Shown: piece after piece, positions 41,322-50,109 of the stretch | Numbering within the stretch: the first letter of the stretch is position 1 | Layout: the number at the start of each line of letters is the position of its first letter | Assembly (NCBI RefSeq): GCF_000013005.1 | Contig: NC_007722.1 | Location: 2,795,501-2,859,500 of the forward strand | DNA length: 64,000 nucleotides | Reading direction: 5' to 3' | Source of the DNA: Erythrobacter litoralis HTCC2594 | GTDB taxonomy: Bacteria > Pseudomonadota > Alphaproteobacteria > Sphingomonadales > Sphingomonadaceae | Made by a program: the position numbers and the translations under genes | The notes under the pieces: generated by a model | Told to the model about the DNA's origin: nothing | The model's database searches: none | The model's input: the letters and a program-made list of their open reading frames with translations, nothing else

Positions 41322-41627
41322 TCCCCCAAGTTGATCCGGCGAAGTGCTCACCGGCTGTGAGACGAGTTCAAGAGCCTTATGGTAAATAACCGGTTAACCG
41401 CGATCCGCTTTTTGTCATCGGCCTGACCATTGATGGCGGATTATTTGGCCGCATTCTGCTTCGCTTAAGCTTTGGTCGGGCATGGAAAACCTGACCTGCG
41501 GATTGGCGCTTGTGCAGTGCAGGCCCGCCCCTTATAGGCGCGCTCAATTCGACCCTGCGCATGGCGTCGATGATGCTGGCTGAGGGATGCGGCAGGTCGC
41601 GGGGGGAGACTGGTTGAGAGGACCCAC
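41322..41627. other. 306-base gap upstream of dksA
   Basis: Divergent region between the Sel1-repeat gene and dksA, so it should hold both promoters. It is A/T-richer than its surroundings. A GGTTAACC palindrome at 41392-41399 resembles the TTAACC half-site of CtrA, but no second half at the right distance was seen. No gene is apparent. Confidence 0.4.
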
Positions 41628-42086
41628 ATGGCCGCTTCGGCGCGAAACGACAGCGAAATCCTGAGCAAGGCGAAAAGCAGGCTCGAAGAGGATTACGTTC
41701 CCGGCGACGACGAACCGTACATGAGTAAAAAGCAGCAGGATTATTTCCGCATGCTCCTGCTCGAATGGAAGCGTTCGATCCATTCCGCTGCCGGAGTAAC
41801 GCTGCAATCGCTGCAGGACGGGCCGATCCGCGAACCCGATCTCAACGATCGCGCTTCCAGTGAAACCGACTGGGGGATCGAATTGCGCACCCGCGATCGC
41901 CAACGCAAGCTGATCGCGAAGATCGATTCCGCGCTGCGCCGCATCGACGAGGGCGAATATGGCTTTTGCGAAGTGACCGGCGATCCCATCGGCCTGCGTC
42001 GCCTGATCGCCCGGCCCGTCGCCACCATGACCGTGGAAGCACAGGAAGCGCACGAGCGCCGCGAGAAGATTTCGCGCGACAAATGA
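41628..42086 (+). CDS. dksA: DksA-type RNA polymerase-binding regulator
   Basis: 152 aa. DksA binds the RNA polymerase secondary channel and works with ppGpp. The coiled-coil arm is in DLNDRASSETDWGIELRTRD, with the tip Asp residues. The C-terminal globular part is GEYGFCEVTGDPIGLRRLIA then RPVATMTVEAQEAHERRE. Only one of the four zinc-finger cysteines remains (GFCEVTG; the rest are Thr and Ala), as in other alphaproteobacterial DksA proteins, so it probably folds without zinc. Confidence 0.92.
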   Translation: MAASARNDSEILSKAKSRLEEDYVPGDDEPYMSKKQQDYFRMLLLEWKRSIHSAAGVTLQSLQDGPIREPDLNDRASSETDWGIELRTRDRQRKLIAKIDSALRRIDEGEYGFCEVTGDPIGLRRLIARPVATMTVEAQEAHERREKISRDK

Positions 42087-42214
42087 TCGCGCTGCGATTG
42101 CGGCAAAGAAGCTTAAAGCTTCATTAGGGACATTGCTGGTAAGGCATGGGTATTCGGTCGGTTGGGGCCGATGCAAGTTCTTGTTCGGAAAGCACAAAGG
42201 GATAGCGTCGATCC

Positions 42215-42589
42215 ATGCCTGCCGTCGATACACGCAACATTTCCCGCGATAGTCTCTTCCTGATGGCGGATCTGCGCCCGGAAGGGGCCGACGAGGCTGT
42301 GCGCGTAAAGGTGCGCAACCTCTCCGCCGGTGGAATGATGGCAGAGGGCAGCCTGAAAGTCGTTCGCGGAGCGCGTCTCTCGATCAAGCTGCGCAACATC
42401 GATTGGGTCGACGGAAGCGTTGCCTGGGTGCAGGACAACCGCTTCGGCATCGCGTTCGACCATCAGGTCGACCCCGCACTCGCCAGGGCACCTGCCGCCA
42501 ACAAGGACGATGAGTCGACCCCGCGCTTCGTGCGCCCGGCCGGTTTGCAGCCTGGCGGAAGCGATCCGTCCCGCTTGCGAAAAATCTGA
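42215..42589 (+). CDS. PilZ-domain protein
   Basis: 124 aa. RDSLFLMADLRPEG and KVRNLSAGGMMAEG (the NLSxGG motif) fit a PilZ domain, but the RxxxR motif needed for cyclic-di-GMP is not clear (TRNISRDSLF). It may therefore bind the nucleotide weakly or act as a partner. A disordered tail follows after residue 90. It stands alone between dksA and the binding-lipoprotein gene. Confidence 0.8.
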   Translation: MPAVDTRNISRDSLFLMADLRPEGADEAVRVKVRNLSAGGMMAEGSLKVVRGARLSIKLRNIDWVDGSVAWVQDNRFGIAFDHQVDPALARAPAANKDDESTPRFVRPAGLQPGGSDPSRLRKI

Positions 42590-42633
42590 TAGCTGGCGCT
42601 GACCCTGCACGATTTGGCTGCTAGGCAGCAGCC

Positions 42634-44097
42634 ATGCGTTCGCTGCTTTCTGCCATTCTGCTTGTCGTGCTTGCGGTGCCCGCGTGCTCGGGTCGCAGCG
42701 ACGACGGCACGATCGCGCTGGCCGTGGTGGGCAGTGAAGAATCGATGTTCGATTCCAGCTTGCGACTGTCGTTCGCCGGGCAGCTCGTCAGGGAGGCAAC
42801 GGCCGAGGGGCTTGTCGCGCTCGATGCCCAGGGGGAAATAATTCCGGGGATCGCAGAACGCTGGATCGTTACCGACGATGGGCTGAGTTTCATCTTTCGC
42901 GTCAGGAATTCCGACTGGTCGAACGGCGAGCCCATCGATGCCGAATCCGTCCGCCGGAGCCTGCTGGCCACGATTGATGCGTTGGACGGCACTTCCCTAG
43001 GCATCGATTTGGAGAAAATCGATGAGATTCGCGCTATGACCGCGCGCGTGATCGAGATCCGGCTGAAGAGCCCGATGCCCGAATTCCTGCAATTGCTGGC
43101 GCAGCCGGAACTAGGGCTGCGGCTCGACGGACGGGCCGCAGGGCTGATGCGCTTGCAGCGCGTCGACGATCGGGCGGTGTTGACGCCCGTGCCGCCGGAG
43201 GAGCGCGGCCTGCCCGCGCGACCGGAATGGTCCGAGGATGCCCTCACTATCTCGCTCCGCGCCATGTCGGCCGGCGCCGCGGTCGAAGCCTTTAGAAATG
43301 CGGAGGTCGAGGCTGTGCTCAACGGCAGGCTGTCGACGCTTCCGCTGGCCGATCTCGGGCCGCTGTCGCGCGGCACTATCCGGCTGGACGCAGCGCTCGG
43401 CCTGTTCGGGCTGACATTCAACAATGCCGACGGTTTGCTCGCGGAAGCCTCGCGTCGCGAAGCGCTGTCGATGGCTATCGACAGGCCTGCATTGCTCGCA
43501 CCCTTCAATGTCGCCGGCTGGATACCGACCACGCGGATCGTCGCGCCCGACCTGCCGCGCGATCCGGGTGCGCTTGGGGAGCGCTGGAGCGGACAGTCAC
43601 TGGAAGAGCGCCGGGCCGAGGCAAGGCGCCGGATCGCCGATTATTCGGGTGAGGGGACAGTGCGCCTTACGATCTTTCTGCCCGATGGACCGGGCTCCGA
43701 GCTTCTGCTGCAGCAGCTGGCAGCGGATTTTTCGACCATTGGCGTGCGGCTGGAGCGCGCCGACCTGCGTTCGCAGGCAGACCTCGAACTGGTCGACCGG
43801 CTGGCGCGCTATGCCAATGCGCGCTGGTTCCTGAACCAGTTCAATTGCGCAGTTGCCCAGCCGATATGCTCACCCGATGCCGATGTGCTGGTCGACCAGT
43901 CGCTGGACGCTGCGACCGCGCAGGAGCAAACCAATCTGCTTGTGGAAGCCGAAAGCGCTCTGACGGCCGCGGAAGCCTACATCCCGCTCGGTGCGCCGAT
44001 TCGCTGGTCTCTCGTTCGCGGGGGACTCGAGGGTTATTCGGAGAATCGCTGGGGGCGTCACCCCTTGTTTCCCATCGCCACCGCGCCCATATTTTAA
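42634..44097 (+). CDS. Extracellular solute-binding lipoprotein, peptide-transporter type (SBP_bac_5)
   Basis: 487 aa with a lipobox (LLVVLAVPACSG), so lipid-anchored in the periplasm. IIPGIAERWIVTDDGLSFIF then RVRNSDWSNGEPIDAESV is the signature of the family 5 binding proteins for peptides and nickel. No permease or ATPase genes are adjacent, so its transporter is elsewhere or it has another role. A gene for a small DUF4112 protein follows after 17 bases. Confidence 0.88.
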   Translation: MRSLLSAILLVVLAVPACSGRSDDGTIALAVVGSEESMFDSSLRLSFAGQLVREATAEGLVALDAQGEIIPGIAERWIVTDDGLSFIFRVRNSDWSNGEPIDAESVRRSLLATIDALDGTSLGIDLEKIDEIRAMTARVIEIRLKSPMPEFLQLLAQPELGLRLDGRAAGLMRLQRVDDRAVLTPVPPEERGLPARPEWSEDALTISLRAMSAGAAVEAFRNAEVEAVLNGRLSTLPLADLGPLSRGTIRLDAALGLFGLTFNNADGLLAEASRREALSMAIDRPALLAPFNVAGWIPTTRIVAPDLPRDPGALGERWSGQSLEERRAEARRRIADYSGEGTVRLTIFLPDGPGSELLLQQLAADFSTIGVRLERADLRSQADLELVDRLARYANARWFLNQFNCAVAQPICSPDADVLVDQSLDAATAQEQTNLLVEAESALTAAEAYIPLGAPIRWSLVRGGLEGYSENRWGRHPLFPIATAPIF

Positions 44098-44114
44098 GAA
44101 AAGGAGGCTTGAAT

Positions 44115-44531
44115 ATGAACGAGGGTCCGCGCGTGCAGGCGATGGGGTTCGAAATGCCGACCGGCAATGATCCGGTTTCGATCCGGAAGCGTATCGAAGC
44201 TCTGGAAATGCTGCTCGAACGCAGCATGGTAGTGCCGGGCACGAATTATCGCATCGGTCTCGACATCATCGTCGGCCTCGTGCCGGTGGTGGGCGATATC
44301 ATCACCGCCGCCATGGGCAGTTATATCGTATGGGAAGCGCGCAACCTCGGTCTGCCCAAATGGAAACTTTGGCACATGATGGGTCGCATCGGTCTAGACA
44401 CCGCCGTGGGCGCTGTGCCGGTCGTCGGCGATGCGTTCGACGTGGTCTACCGCTCGAACACGCGCAATCTGCGTACGATCAGAAAGCACCTCGACAAGCA
44501 TCACCCGCAGACGCGCGTGATCGAGCAGTGA
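44115..44531 (+). CDS. DUF4112 membrane protein
   Basis: 138 aa. Two similar hydrophobic repeats (IGLDIIVGLVPVVGDIITAA and IGLDTAVGAVPVVGDAFDVV) define DUF4112, a family of unknown function. The N-terminus is charged (IRKRIEALEMLLERSM). The ATG at 44115 follows a perfect AAGGAGG, so the start is sure. It probably shares a transcript with the binding lipoprotein. Confidence 0.88.
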   Translation: MNEGPRVQAMGFEMPTGNDPVSIRKRIEALEMLLERSMVVPGTNYRIGLDIIVGLVPVVGDIITAAMGSYIVWEARNLGLPKWKLWHMMGRIGLDTAVGAVPVVGDAFDVVYRSNTRNLRTIRKHLDKHHPQTRVIEQ

Positions 44532-44578
44532 GCGGGCAGTAGTTTCAACCGAGACCAACTCGCGCTAGTGCCTGCCGC

Positions 44579-45370
44579 ATGGCGCAAGACGTTACCTATT
44601 CCAGCTATCTCGATCTCGATCGCATCCTGGCGGCGCAGCACCCGGTGTCCGGCGCGCATGACGAGATGCTGTTCATCATCGTTCACCAGGCGAGCGAGCT
44701 GTGGCTGAAGCTATGCCTGCATGAGCTGTTCGCCGCGCGCGATTGCATTGCCGCAGACAACCTCCGCCCCAGCTTCAAGATGCTCAGCCGCGTGGCGCGC
44801 GCGCAGACCCAGCTGATCCAGAGCTGGGACGTGCTGAGCACCATGACGCCGCACGATTATTCGCAAATCCGCCCGCATCTCGGGCGCTCGAGCGGATTCC
44901 AGTCGCCGCAATACCGGATGATGGAATTCCTGCTCGGCGGGCGCAATCCGGACATGGTTGCGATGCACGAACCGACGCCGGAAATCGCGACGGCGCTGCG
45001 CGAGGAACTGGCGCGTACCAGCCTTTACGACGAGGCGATCCGCCTGCTGTCGCGGCGCGGCTTCGCCATCCCCGATGAAGTGCTGGCGCGCAAGCTCGAC
45101 GAAGTCTGGGTCCGGTCGGAAGAGGTCGAAGCGGCGTGGGCTGAAATCTACCGGGACCCGCAGCAGCACTGGGATCTTTACGAACTGGCCGAGAAGCTGG
45201 TCGATCTCGAGTACCATTTCCAGCGCTGGCGGTTCGGGCATCTGAAAACGGTCGAGCGGATCATCGGCTTCAAGCGCGGCACGGGCGGCACCAAGGGTGT
45301 GCCGTATCTCGAAGGCGTGCTTAAACAGGCGTTCTTCCCCGAGCTGCTGAGCGTGAGGACGGCCATATGA
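44579..45370 (+). CDS. kynA: Tryptophan 2,3-dioxygenase
   Basis: 263-aa cytoplasmic haem enzyme, the first step of the kynurenine pathway (tryptophan to N-formylkynurenine). TYSSYLDLDRIL, HDEMLFIIVHQASELWLKL and SGFQSPQYRMMEFLLG are the family blocks, and the haem-ligand His lies in FGHLKTVERIIGFKRGTGGT. It begins a three-gene operon kynA-kynB-kynU with gaps of 10 and -11 bases. Confidence 0.96.
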   Translation: MAQDVTYSSYLDLDRILAAQHPVSGAHDEMLFIIVHQASELWLKLCLHELFAARDCIAADNLRPSFKMLSRVARAQTQLIQSWDVLSTMTPHDYSQIRPHLGRSSGFQSPQYRMMEFLLGGRNPDMVAMHEPTPEIATALREELARTSLYDEAIRLLSRRGFAIPDEVLARKLDEVWVRSEEVEAAWAEIYRDPQQHWDLYELAEKLVDLEYHFQRWRFGHLKTVERIIGFKRGTGGTKGVPYLEGVLKQAFFPELLSVRTAI

Positions 45371-45380
45371 GGGTTGGGAT

Positions 45381-46031
45381 ATGAGCAGCTGGAAATCGCA
45401 ACGGCGCATCTGGGATATTTCGCAGACGCTGCGCCCCGGTCTTCCGATATGGCCCGGCGATACCGAGTTCGGGTTCGAGCGGACGTGGCGAATGGACGAA
45501 GGCTCGCCGGTCAATGTCGGCAGGATGACCATGAGCACGCATTCGGGGACGCACGGCGATGCCCCACTGCATTATGCCGAGGACGGGCTTGACGCGGCTA
45601 GCATGGAGCTCGACTCCTATATCGGCGAATGCCTGGTGGTCGATGCACGCGGCGTGAGCGGCGAGATCGACGTCGCCGACCTGCCGCATATCGAAAGCGC
45701 TGACCGGGTGCTGTTCCGCCAGTGGGATTCCTTTCCGCACGACGAATGGCGCAGCGACTGGCTGCCGATCGCGGCGGAGACGGTGGAGTGGCTGGCACTC
45801 CAGGGCGTCAAGCTGATCGGCACCGATGCGCCTTCGGTCGATCCGCAGGAGTCCAAGACCATGAGCGCGCACAAGGCAGTGCTGAAACACGACATGCGCA
45901 TCCTCGAAGGGCTGGTGCTCGATGACGTGCCGGAGGGACGGTATGAGCTGCTTGCGCTGCCGCTCAAGATTGTCGACGGCGATGCCGGGCTGTGCCGGGC
46001 GATCCTGCGGGAGTTGCCCGATGCTGGATAA
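45381..46031 (+). CDS. kynB: Kynurenine formamidase
   Basis: 216 aa, hydrolysing N-formylkynurenine to kynurenine and formate. The cyclase-family motif STHSGTHGDAPLHY carries the metal-binding histidines and Asp, and LIGTDAPSVDPQES is the second conserved block. WDISQTLRPGLPIWPGD at the N-terminus is typical of KynB. It starts 10 bases after kynA and overlaps kynU by 11 bases. Confidence 0.96.
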   Translation: MSSWKSQRRIWDISQTLRPGLPIWPGDTEFGFERTWRMDEGSPVNVGRMTMSTHSGTHGDAPLHYAEDGLDAASMELDSYIGECLVVDARGVSGEIDVADLPHIESADRVLFRQWDSFPHDEWRSDWLPIAAETVEWLALQGVKLIGTDAPSVDPQESKTMSAHKAVLKHDMRILEGLVLDDVPEGRYELLALPLKIVDGDAGLCRAILRELPDAG

Positions 46032-47370
46032 AGCGCGCGAACTCGATGCGGCGGACGAGCTGGCGCATTTTCGCGACCGCTTCGAAATTCCGGAAGGCGT
46101 AATCTATCTCGATGGCAATTCCCTCGGCGCGCTGCCCAAGGCGACGCCTGCGCGGCTGGAGCAGGTCATGCGCGGCGAATGGGGCAAGGGGCTGATCCGA
46201 AGCTGGAACGATGCCGACTGGATCACCCTGCCGCAGCGCGTTGGCGGCAAGATCGCGCCGCTGATCGGGGCGCATCCGCATGAGGTAATCGTCGCCGACA
46301 GCGTTTCGGTGAACCTGTTCAAGCTCATCAGCGCCGCGTTGAAGATGCGGCCCGGCAGAAAGGTGATCCTCAGCGAACCGGGCAATTTCCCGACCGATCT
46401 TTACATGATCCAGGGGTTGGAAAGTCAGGGCCTCGCCACCCAGCGACTGGCCGAGCGCGAGGCGATCATAGACGCGCTGGATGAGGACGTGGCGCTCCTG
46501 CTGCTGACCCATGTGCATTACAAGTCCGGCGCGATGTTCGACATGGCGGCGCTGACTGAGGCCGCGCATGACGCAGGCGCGCTGGTGTTGTGGGACCTGT
46601 CGCATACCGGCGGCGCGCTGCCGGTCGATCTGAACGGGTGCGGGGCGGATTTTGCGGTCGGTTGCGGCTACAAATATCTGAACGGCGGACCCGGCGCCCC
46701 GGCCTACGCCTTCGTCGCTGAGCGGCATCACGAGGCGCTCGAACAGCCGCTCTCCGGCTGGATGGGCCACGCCGCGCCGTTTGCCTTTACGGACGACTAC
46801 AGCCCCGCACCGGGCGTCGATCGCCTGCTGTGCGGCACCGCGCCGATCCTGTCGGTCAGCGCGCTGGAAGTGGGCGTGGACCTGATCGCCGAGATCGGCG
46901 TCGATCACCTCTGGGCCAAGTCCCGCGCGCTCAGCGAGTTCTTGCTGGAATGTCTGGCAGAAGCGGGTGTCATCAATACGCCCTCTCTCCTTCAGGGGAG
47001 AGGGAGGAGCCGCGAAGCGGCGGAGGGCGTGGGGGATGCCCAGACGGAAACTTCGGCACGTGACGCCCCCGCCCCCGAACCCCCTCCCCTGAAGGAGAGG
47101 GGGAGTTTGGCGCTTGTCAGCCCGATCGACCCGATGCAGCGCGGCAGCCAACTCTCCTTCCGCCACCAAGAAGCCTACGCCCTGTGCCAGGCCCTGATCG
47201 CCCGCGGCATCATCGGCGACTTCCGCGCTCCCGATATCCTGCGCCTCGGCTTCGCGCCGGCCTACCTACGCTTCAAAGACATGGCGCGCACGGCGGAGGA
47301 ATTGGCGGATATTCTGGCGAAAGGTGCGTGGGATACGGCCGAGTTCAAGCAGCGTGCGGCGGTGACTTAG
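46021..47370 (+). CDS. kynU: Kynureninase with an in-frame repeat-derived insertion
   Basis: 449-aa PLP enzyme cleaving kynurenine to anthranilate and alanine. YLDGNSLGALPK, the Asp in WDLSHTGGALPVD, and Lys218 in GCGYKYLNGGPGAP (Schiff base) are intact. Residues about 321-361 (PSLLQGRGRSREAAEG to PPPLKERGS) are not part of the family; they are translated from a palindromic repeat that keeps the frame open. Without it the protein would have the usual ~408 residues. The insert falls between the large and small PLP domains' C-terminal part, before LSFRHQEAYALCQALI. Activity is likely kept but unproven. Confidence 0.92.
   Translation: MLDKARELDAADELAHFRDRFEIPEGVIYLDGNSLGALPKATPARLEQVMRGEWGKGLIRSWNDADWITLPQRVGGKIAPLIGAHPHEVIVADSVSVNLFKLISAALKMRPGRKVILSEPGNFPTDLYMIQGLESQGLATQRLAEREAIIDALDEDVALLLLTHVHYKSGAMFDMAALTEAAHDAGALVLWDLSHTGGALPVDLNGCGADFAVGCGYKYLNGGPGAPAYAFVAERHHEALEQPLSGWMGHAAPFAFTDDYSPAPGVDRLLCGTAPILSVSALEVGVDLIAEIGVDHLWAKSRALSEFLLECLAEAGVINTPSLLQGRGRSREAAEGVGDAQTETSARDAPAPEPPPLKERGSLALVSPIDPMQRGSQLSFRHQEAYALCQALIARGIIGDFRAPDILRLGFAPAYLRFKDMARTAEELADILAKGAWDTAEFKQRAAVT
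46981..47104. repeat. Palindromic repeat element inserted in kynU
   Basis: About 124 bases. Outer arms: CTCTCCTTCAGGGGAGAGGG (46985-47004) and its near-exact inverted copy CCTCCCCTGAAGGAGAGGGG (47083-47102). Inner, weaker pairing brings GGGCGTGGGGG near 47025 against ACGCCCCCGCCCCC near 47063. The element is open in the kynU frame and 123-124 bases long, adding about 41 codons. Similar arms are common between genes in sphingomonads (recalled, not checked). No second copy is in the window. Confidence 0.85.
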
Positions 47371-48164
47371 TCGATTTTCCAACCGCAGGTTTCAGATAAT
47401 TCCTGGAATGCCTGGCGGGCGCCAGTAGTGTCGAAAATAGCGGTCATAGGCGCTTCATTATAGGGCACAGTCTGAAGAACGAGCCGCTTTGAATCGGCTA
47501 ATTCTCGCAGAAAGTTGATTGCCGATGGAGCGAAGGTTGCCTCCTTATCTGTCGAAATATCCCAGCGCTGAGTAATAGCGTCTTTGTCGCCAATCCGTAC
47601 CAAGACATTCTTGAATTCAGAATAGACGCTACCACTATCGTCGCCGAGATATTCACCCCAAATAGCGTAAGCCTCCGTTTGATTTGACTGGCATCGCGCA
47701 ACAAGCCTGACAGGCCCATTGAATCTCGCAGCACCTTCGTCGGCTGCCAGAGAAGCGACGACCGTCTTGCTATCGTCAAGAGGATTTGTATCGGCGCTAA
47801 CTGACCACTTCGTTCCCGATTCATCGAACTCATCAACGGTCGACATGTCAGAGCCAACCTCTAAAGACTCGGAGTCCCTGAGGTTCGAGTAACAGCGATC
47901 CATCAGGGTGCTGAACTCAGTTTGGCCTGCGAATGCAACCGAAATCCCATCGAAAAAGAATGGCTTGAACCCTGTGTAGGCTCCCATTCTGTTTTTGCCG
48001 TTGACCTCACCCTGCCAAACCTCACGATCTCCTGGGCAGCGTTTCACCTCCTTGAATTCGGCAGACGATGGATCAATCAATTGACCACGAACAGCGTCTT
48101 CGGCTGCGTTGCTGCATGCAGTTAGTACCAAAAAGGCAAGCCAAATAAGATTTCGAAAACGCAT
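47367..48164 (-). CDS. VasI-like lipoprotein, A/T-richer than neighbours
   Basis: 265 aa with a lipobox (WLAFLVLTACSN). The first part (SSAEFKEVKRCPGD, GEVNGKNRMGAYTGFKPF) resembles small exported proteins of alphaproteobacteria and phages. The C-terminal part (WDISTDKEATFAPSAINFLR, TVPYNEAPMTAIFDTTG, LSETCGW) looks like the VasI family associated with type VI secretion. No type VI genes are near. The gene is visibly A/T-richer than both sides, suggesting recent acquisition. Its stop shares TTAG with kynU. Confidence 0.7.
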   Translation of the reverse strand: MRFRNLIWLAFLVLTACSNAAEDAVRGQLIDPSSAEFKEVKRCPGDREVWQGEVNGKNRMGAYTGFKPFFFDGISVAFAGQTEFSTLMDRCYSNLRDSESLEVGSDMSTVDEFDESGTKWSVSADTNPLDDSKTVVASLAADEGAARFNGPVRLVARCQSNQTEAYAIWGEYLGDDSGSVYSEFKNVLVRIGDKDAITQRWDISTDKEATFAPSAINFLRELADSKRLVLQTVPYNEAPMTAIFDTTGARQAFQELSETCGWKID

Positions 48165-48236
48165 GATTACCCCCGAAGGCAGCTAGCGTTATTTAGAGAA
48201 CACTATAGAATCAATAGGAGAGCGAGAAGTCTGGGC

Positions 48237-48878
48237 TCAAGCTTCCAGCTCAACATCCCAATAGAGCCAATCCCGCCACGTCTCGTGCAGGTAATTCGGC
48301 GGGAATTGCTTCCCGTATTGCTGCAGCTGCCAGTGCGTCGGGCGGATCGGCTGGGTGTGGAGGTGCATATGCGCCTCCTTTGGCGTCCGGCCGCCTTTCT
48401 TCATGTTGCACGGTGCGCAGGCGGTGGCGATGTTCTCCCACGTCGTCTTGCCGCCCTGGCGGCGGGGATTGACGTGGTCGAAGGTGAGGTTCTGCCGTCC
48501 GCCGCAATACTGGCAATTGAAGCGATCGCGCAGGAACAGGTTGAAGCGGGTGAAGGCAGGAAATTCGCTCGGCTTCACATAGTCGCGCAGCGCGATCACG
48601 CTGGGGATCTTCATGTCGAGATTGGGCGAATGGACCTCGCGGTCATAGCTCTCGATGATGTCGACCCGGTCGAGGAACACCGCCTTGATCGCGGTCTGCC
48701 ACGGCCACAGGCTGAGCGGATAATAGGATAGCGGCGTGTAATCCGCATTGAGCACGAGCGAGGGACAGGACTCCAGACTTCGCGTCGGGTCTTCCTCTGC
48801 ACTGCGGAAAGCAGCGACTCTTTCGATCAACTCGGCCTTGAACAATTCGCTCTCCCCGACTTGGCTTCGAATGTGCAT
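48237..48878 (-). CDS. HNH endonuclease-domain protein
   Basis: 213 aa. RFNCQYCGGRQNLTFDHVNP then RRQGGKTTWENIATACAPCN is a zinc-containing HNH nuclease: two CxxC pairs and the catalytic FDHVxPR. The N-terminal half (SLVLNADYTPLSYYPLSLWP, AIKAVFLDRVDIIESYD) is the conserved arm of the widespread stand-alone HNH family in alphaproteobacteria and cyanobacteria. Its cellular role is unknown; it is not associated with a restriction or toxin partner here. Confidence 0.9.
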   Translation of the reverse strand: MHIRSQVGESELFKAELIERVAAFRSAEEDPTRSLESCPSLVLNADYTPLSYYPLSLWPWQTAIKAVFLDRVDIIESYDREVHSPNLDMKIPSVIALRDYVKPSEFPAFTRFNLFLRDRFNCQYCGGRQNLTFDHVNPRRQGGKTTWENIATACAPCNMKKGGRTPKEAHMHLHTQPIRPTHWQLQQYGKQFPPNYLHETWRDWLYWDVELEA

Positions 48879-48950
48879 TTGCGCGGAAAAGCGTCAAGAC
48901 GGTTACACGCAGGCTTTCCACAGGGTTGTCCCGCGCGCTAGGTCTCCGGT

Positions 48951-49781
48951 GTGATCGTGACGCGCTTCGCCCCGAGCCCCAATGGCCCGCTGCACTGGGG
49001 CCATGCCTATTCCGCCATCGTGGCGCATGACCTGGCGACGCAGGCCGGCGGCAAGTTTCTTTTGCGAATCGAAGACATCGACGGCCCGCGCACCCGGCCC
49101 GAGCTGGCCGACGAGTTCCGACGCGACCTCGAATGGCTCGGACTGGAGTGGGAAGAGGTCCCGGCGCAATCGACGCGGCTGGAAAGCTACCAGTCGGCAG
49201 TCGACCGGCTGCTGGACCAAGGCTTGCTCTACCCCTGCACCTGCACCCGCAAGGAGATCGAAGCGCTCGAGCCGAGGACGGGGCCGGAAGGGTTCGTCTA
49301 TCCGGGCACCTGCAAGGGGCGCTTGCTCGATCCCGAAAAGCCCGCCGCCCTGCGCCTCGATACCGACAAGGCGCTGCTATCGGTCGGCGAGGTTCGTTGG
49401 GACGATGCCTTGGCTGGGCTGCAGACGGCAGACCCGCGCCAGTTCGGCGATGTGGTGCTGGTGCGGAAAGACCTGCCCGCAAGCTATCACCTGGCGGCCA
49501 CGCTCGACGATGCCGCCGACGGGGTCACTCTGGTTACGCGCGGGCAGGACCTGTTCTTCGCCAGCCATATCCACCGTCTGCTCCAGCACCTGCTCGACCT
49601 GCCCGTGCCGCGCTGGCACCACCATCCGCTCCTGCTCGACGAATCCGGCAAAAAACTCGCCAAGACCCGCGGTTCGAAGGCGCTTGCGGATTATCGCCGG
49701 TCGGGCGAGAATGGTCGCGATTGGGCCGATAGACTCCGCATAGACCATTGGCCGTCTGGTATAGAGCTTGGGAGTGCCTAG
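48951..49781 (+). CDS. gluQ: Glutamyl-Q tRNA(Asp) synthetase
   Basis: 276 aa, attaching glutamate to queuosine in tRNA(Asp). It is a truncated GluRS without anticodon domain. RFAPSPNGPLHWGHAYSA holds the HIGH-type motif, FLLRIEDIDGPRTR the conserved acidic block, CTCTR with YPGTC the zinc ligands, and KKLAKTRGS the KMSKS equivalent. A GTG at 48951 is used; a second GTG two codons on is possible. queC at 12743 makes the queuosine precursor, so both ends of this pathway are in the window. Confidence 0.93.
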   Translation: MIVTRFAPSPNGPLHWGHAYSAIVAHDLATQAGGKFLLRIEDIDGPRTRPELADEFRRDLEWLGLEWEEVPAQSTRLESYQSAVDRLLDQGLLYPCTCTRKEIEALEPRTGPEGFVYPGTCKGRLLDPEKPAALRLDTDKALLSVGEVRWDDALAGLQTADPRQFGDVVLVRKDLPASYHLAATLDDAADGVTLVTRGQDLFFASHIHRLLQHLLDLPVPRWHHHPLLLDESGKKLAKTRGSKALADYRRSGENGRDWADRLRIDHWPSGIELGSA

Positions 49782-49790
49782 ATACCTGAC

Positions 49791-50021
49791 ATGACCTATA
49801 TACTCATAGCCGCCCTCGCGATCCTGATGGTTCTGGTCCTTTACTCGCTCGTTCGAGGCATCATAGCTTTCCTCCAGACGACCAAGGTCGACTTGGAAAG
49901 CGGGGAGAGCCAGACCTCGACCGAGATGCAGGCCCTGCAGAACAAGATGATGTTCAACCGCGTTAAATACCAGGCGCTGGCGATCGTGGTGGTCGCGATC
50001 CTGCTGGCGGTTTCGCGCTGA
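49791..50021 (+). CDS. Small twin-helix membrane protein (HIG1-like)
   Basis: 76 aa with two transmembrane helices (YILIAALAILMVLVLYSLVR and ALAIVVVAILLAVSR) joined by a polar loop that contains QALQNKMMFNRVKYQ. The MxNRVxxQ block just before helix 2 is the mark of HIG1-domain proteins, in which family members support cytochrome oxidase assembly in mitochondria and alphaproteobacteria. It starts 9 bases after gluQ. Confidence 0.8.
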   Translation: MTYILIAALAILMVLVLYSLVRGIIAFLQTTKVDLESGESQTSTEMQALQNKMMFNRVKYQALAIVVVAILLAVSR

Positions 50022-50109
50022 TCCGCTCATACCAGCGGACGCTGGTATGTTTTCCAGCATCGGACGACCGAGATGAGGGAGAACCCAACCTGTGCCGGGA
50101 TGACGAGTG

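Noticed and set aside
41461..41560. Possible small structured RNA upstream of dksA
   Set aside because: Some pairing is possible but no known RNA family motif (SRP, 6S, riboswitch) and no terminator could be seen.
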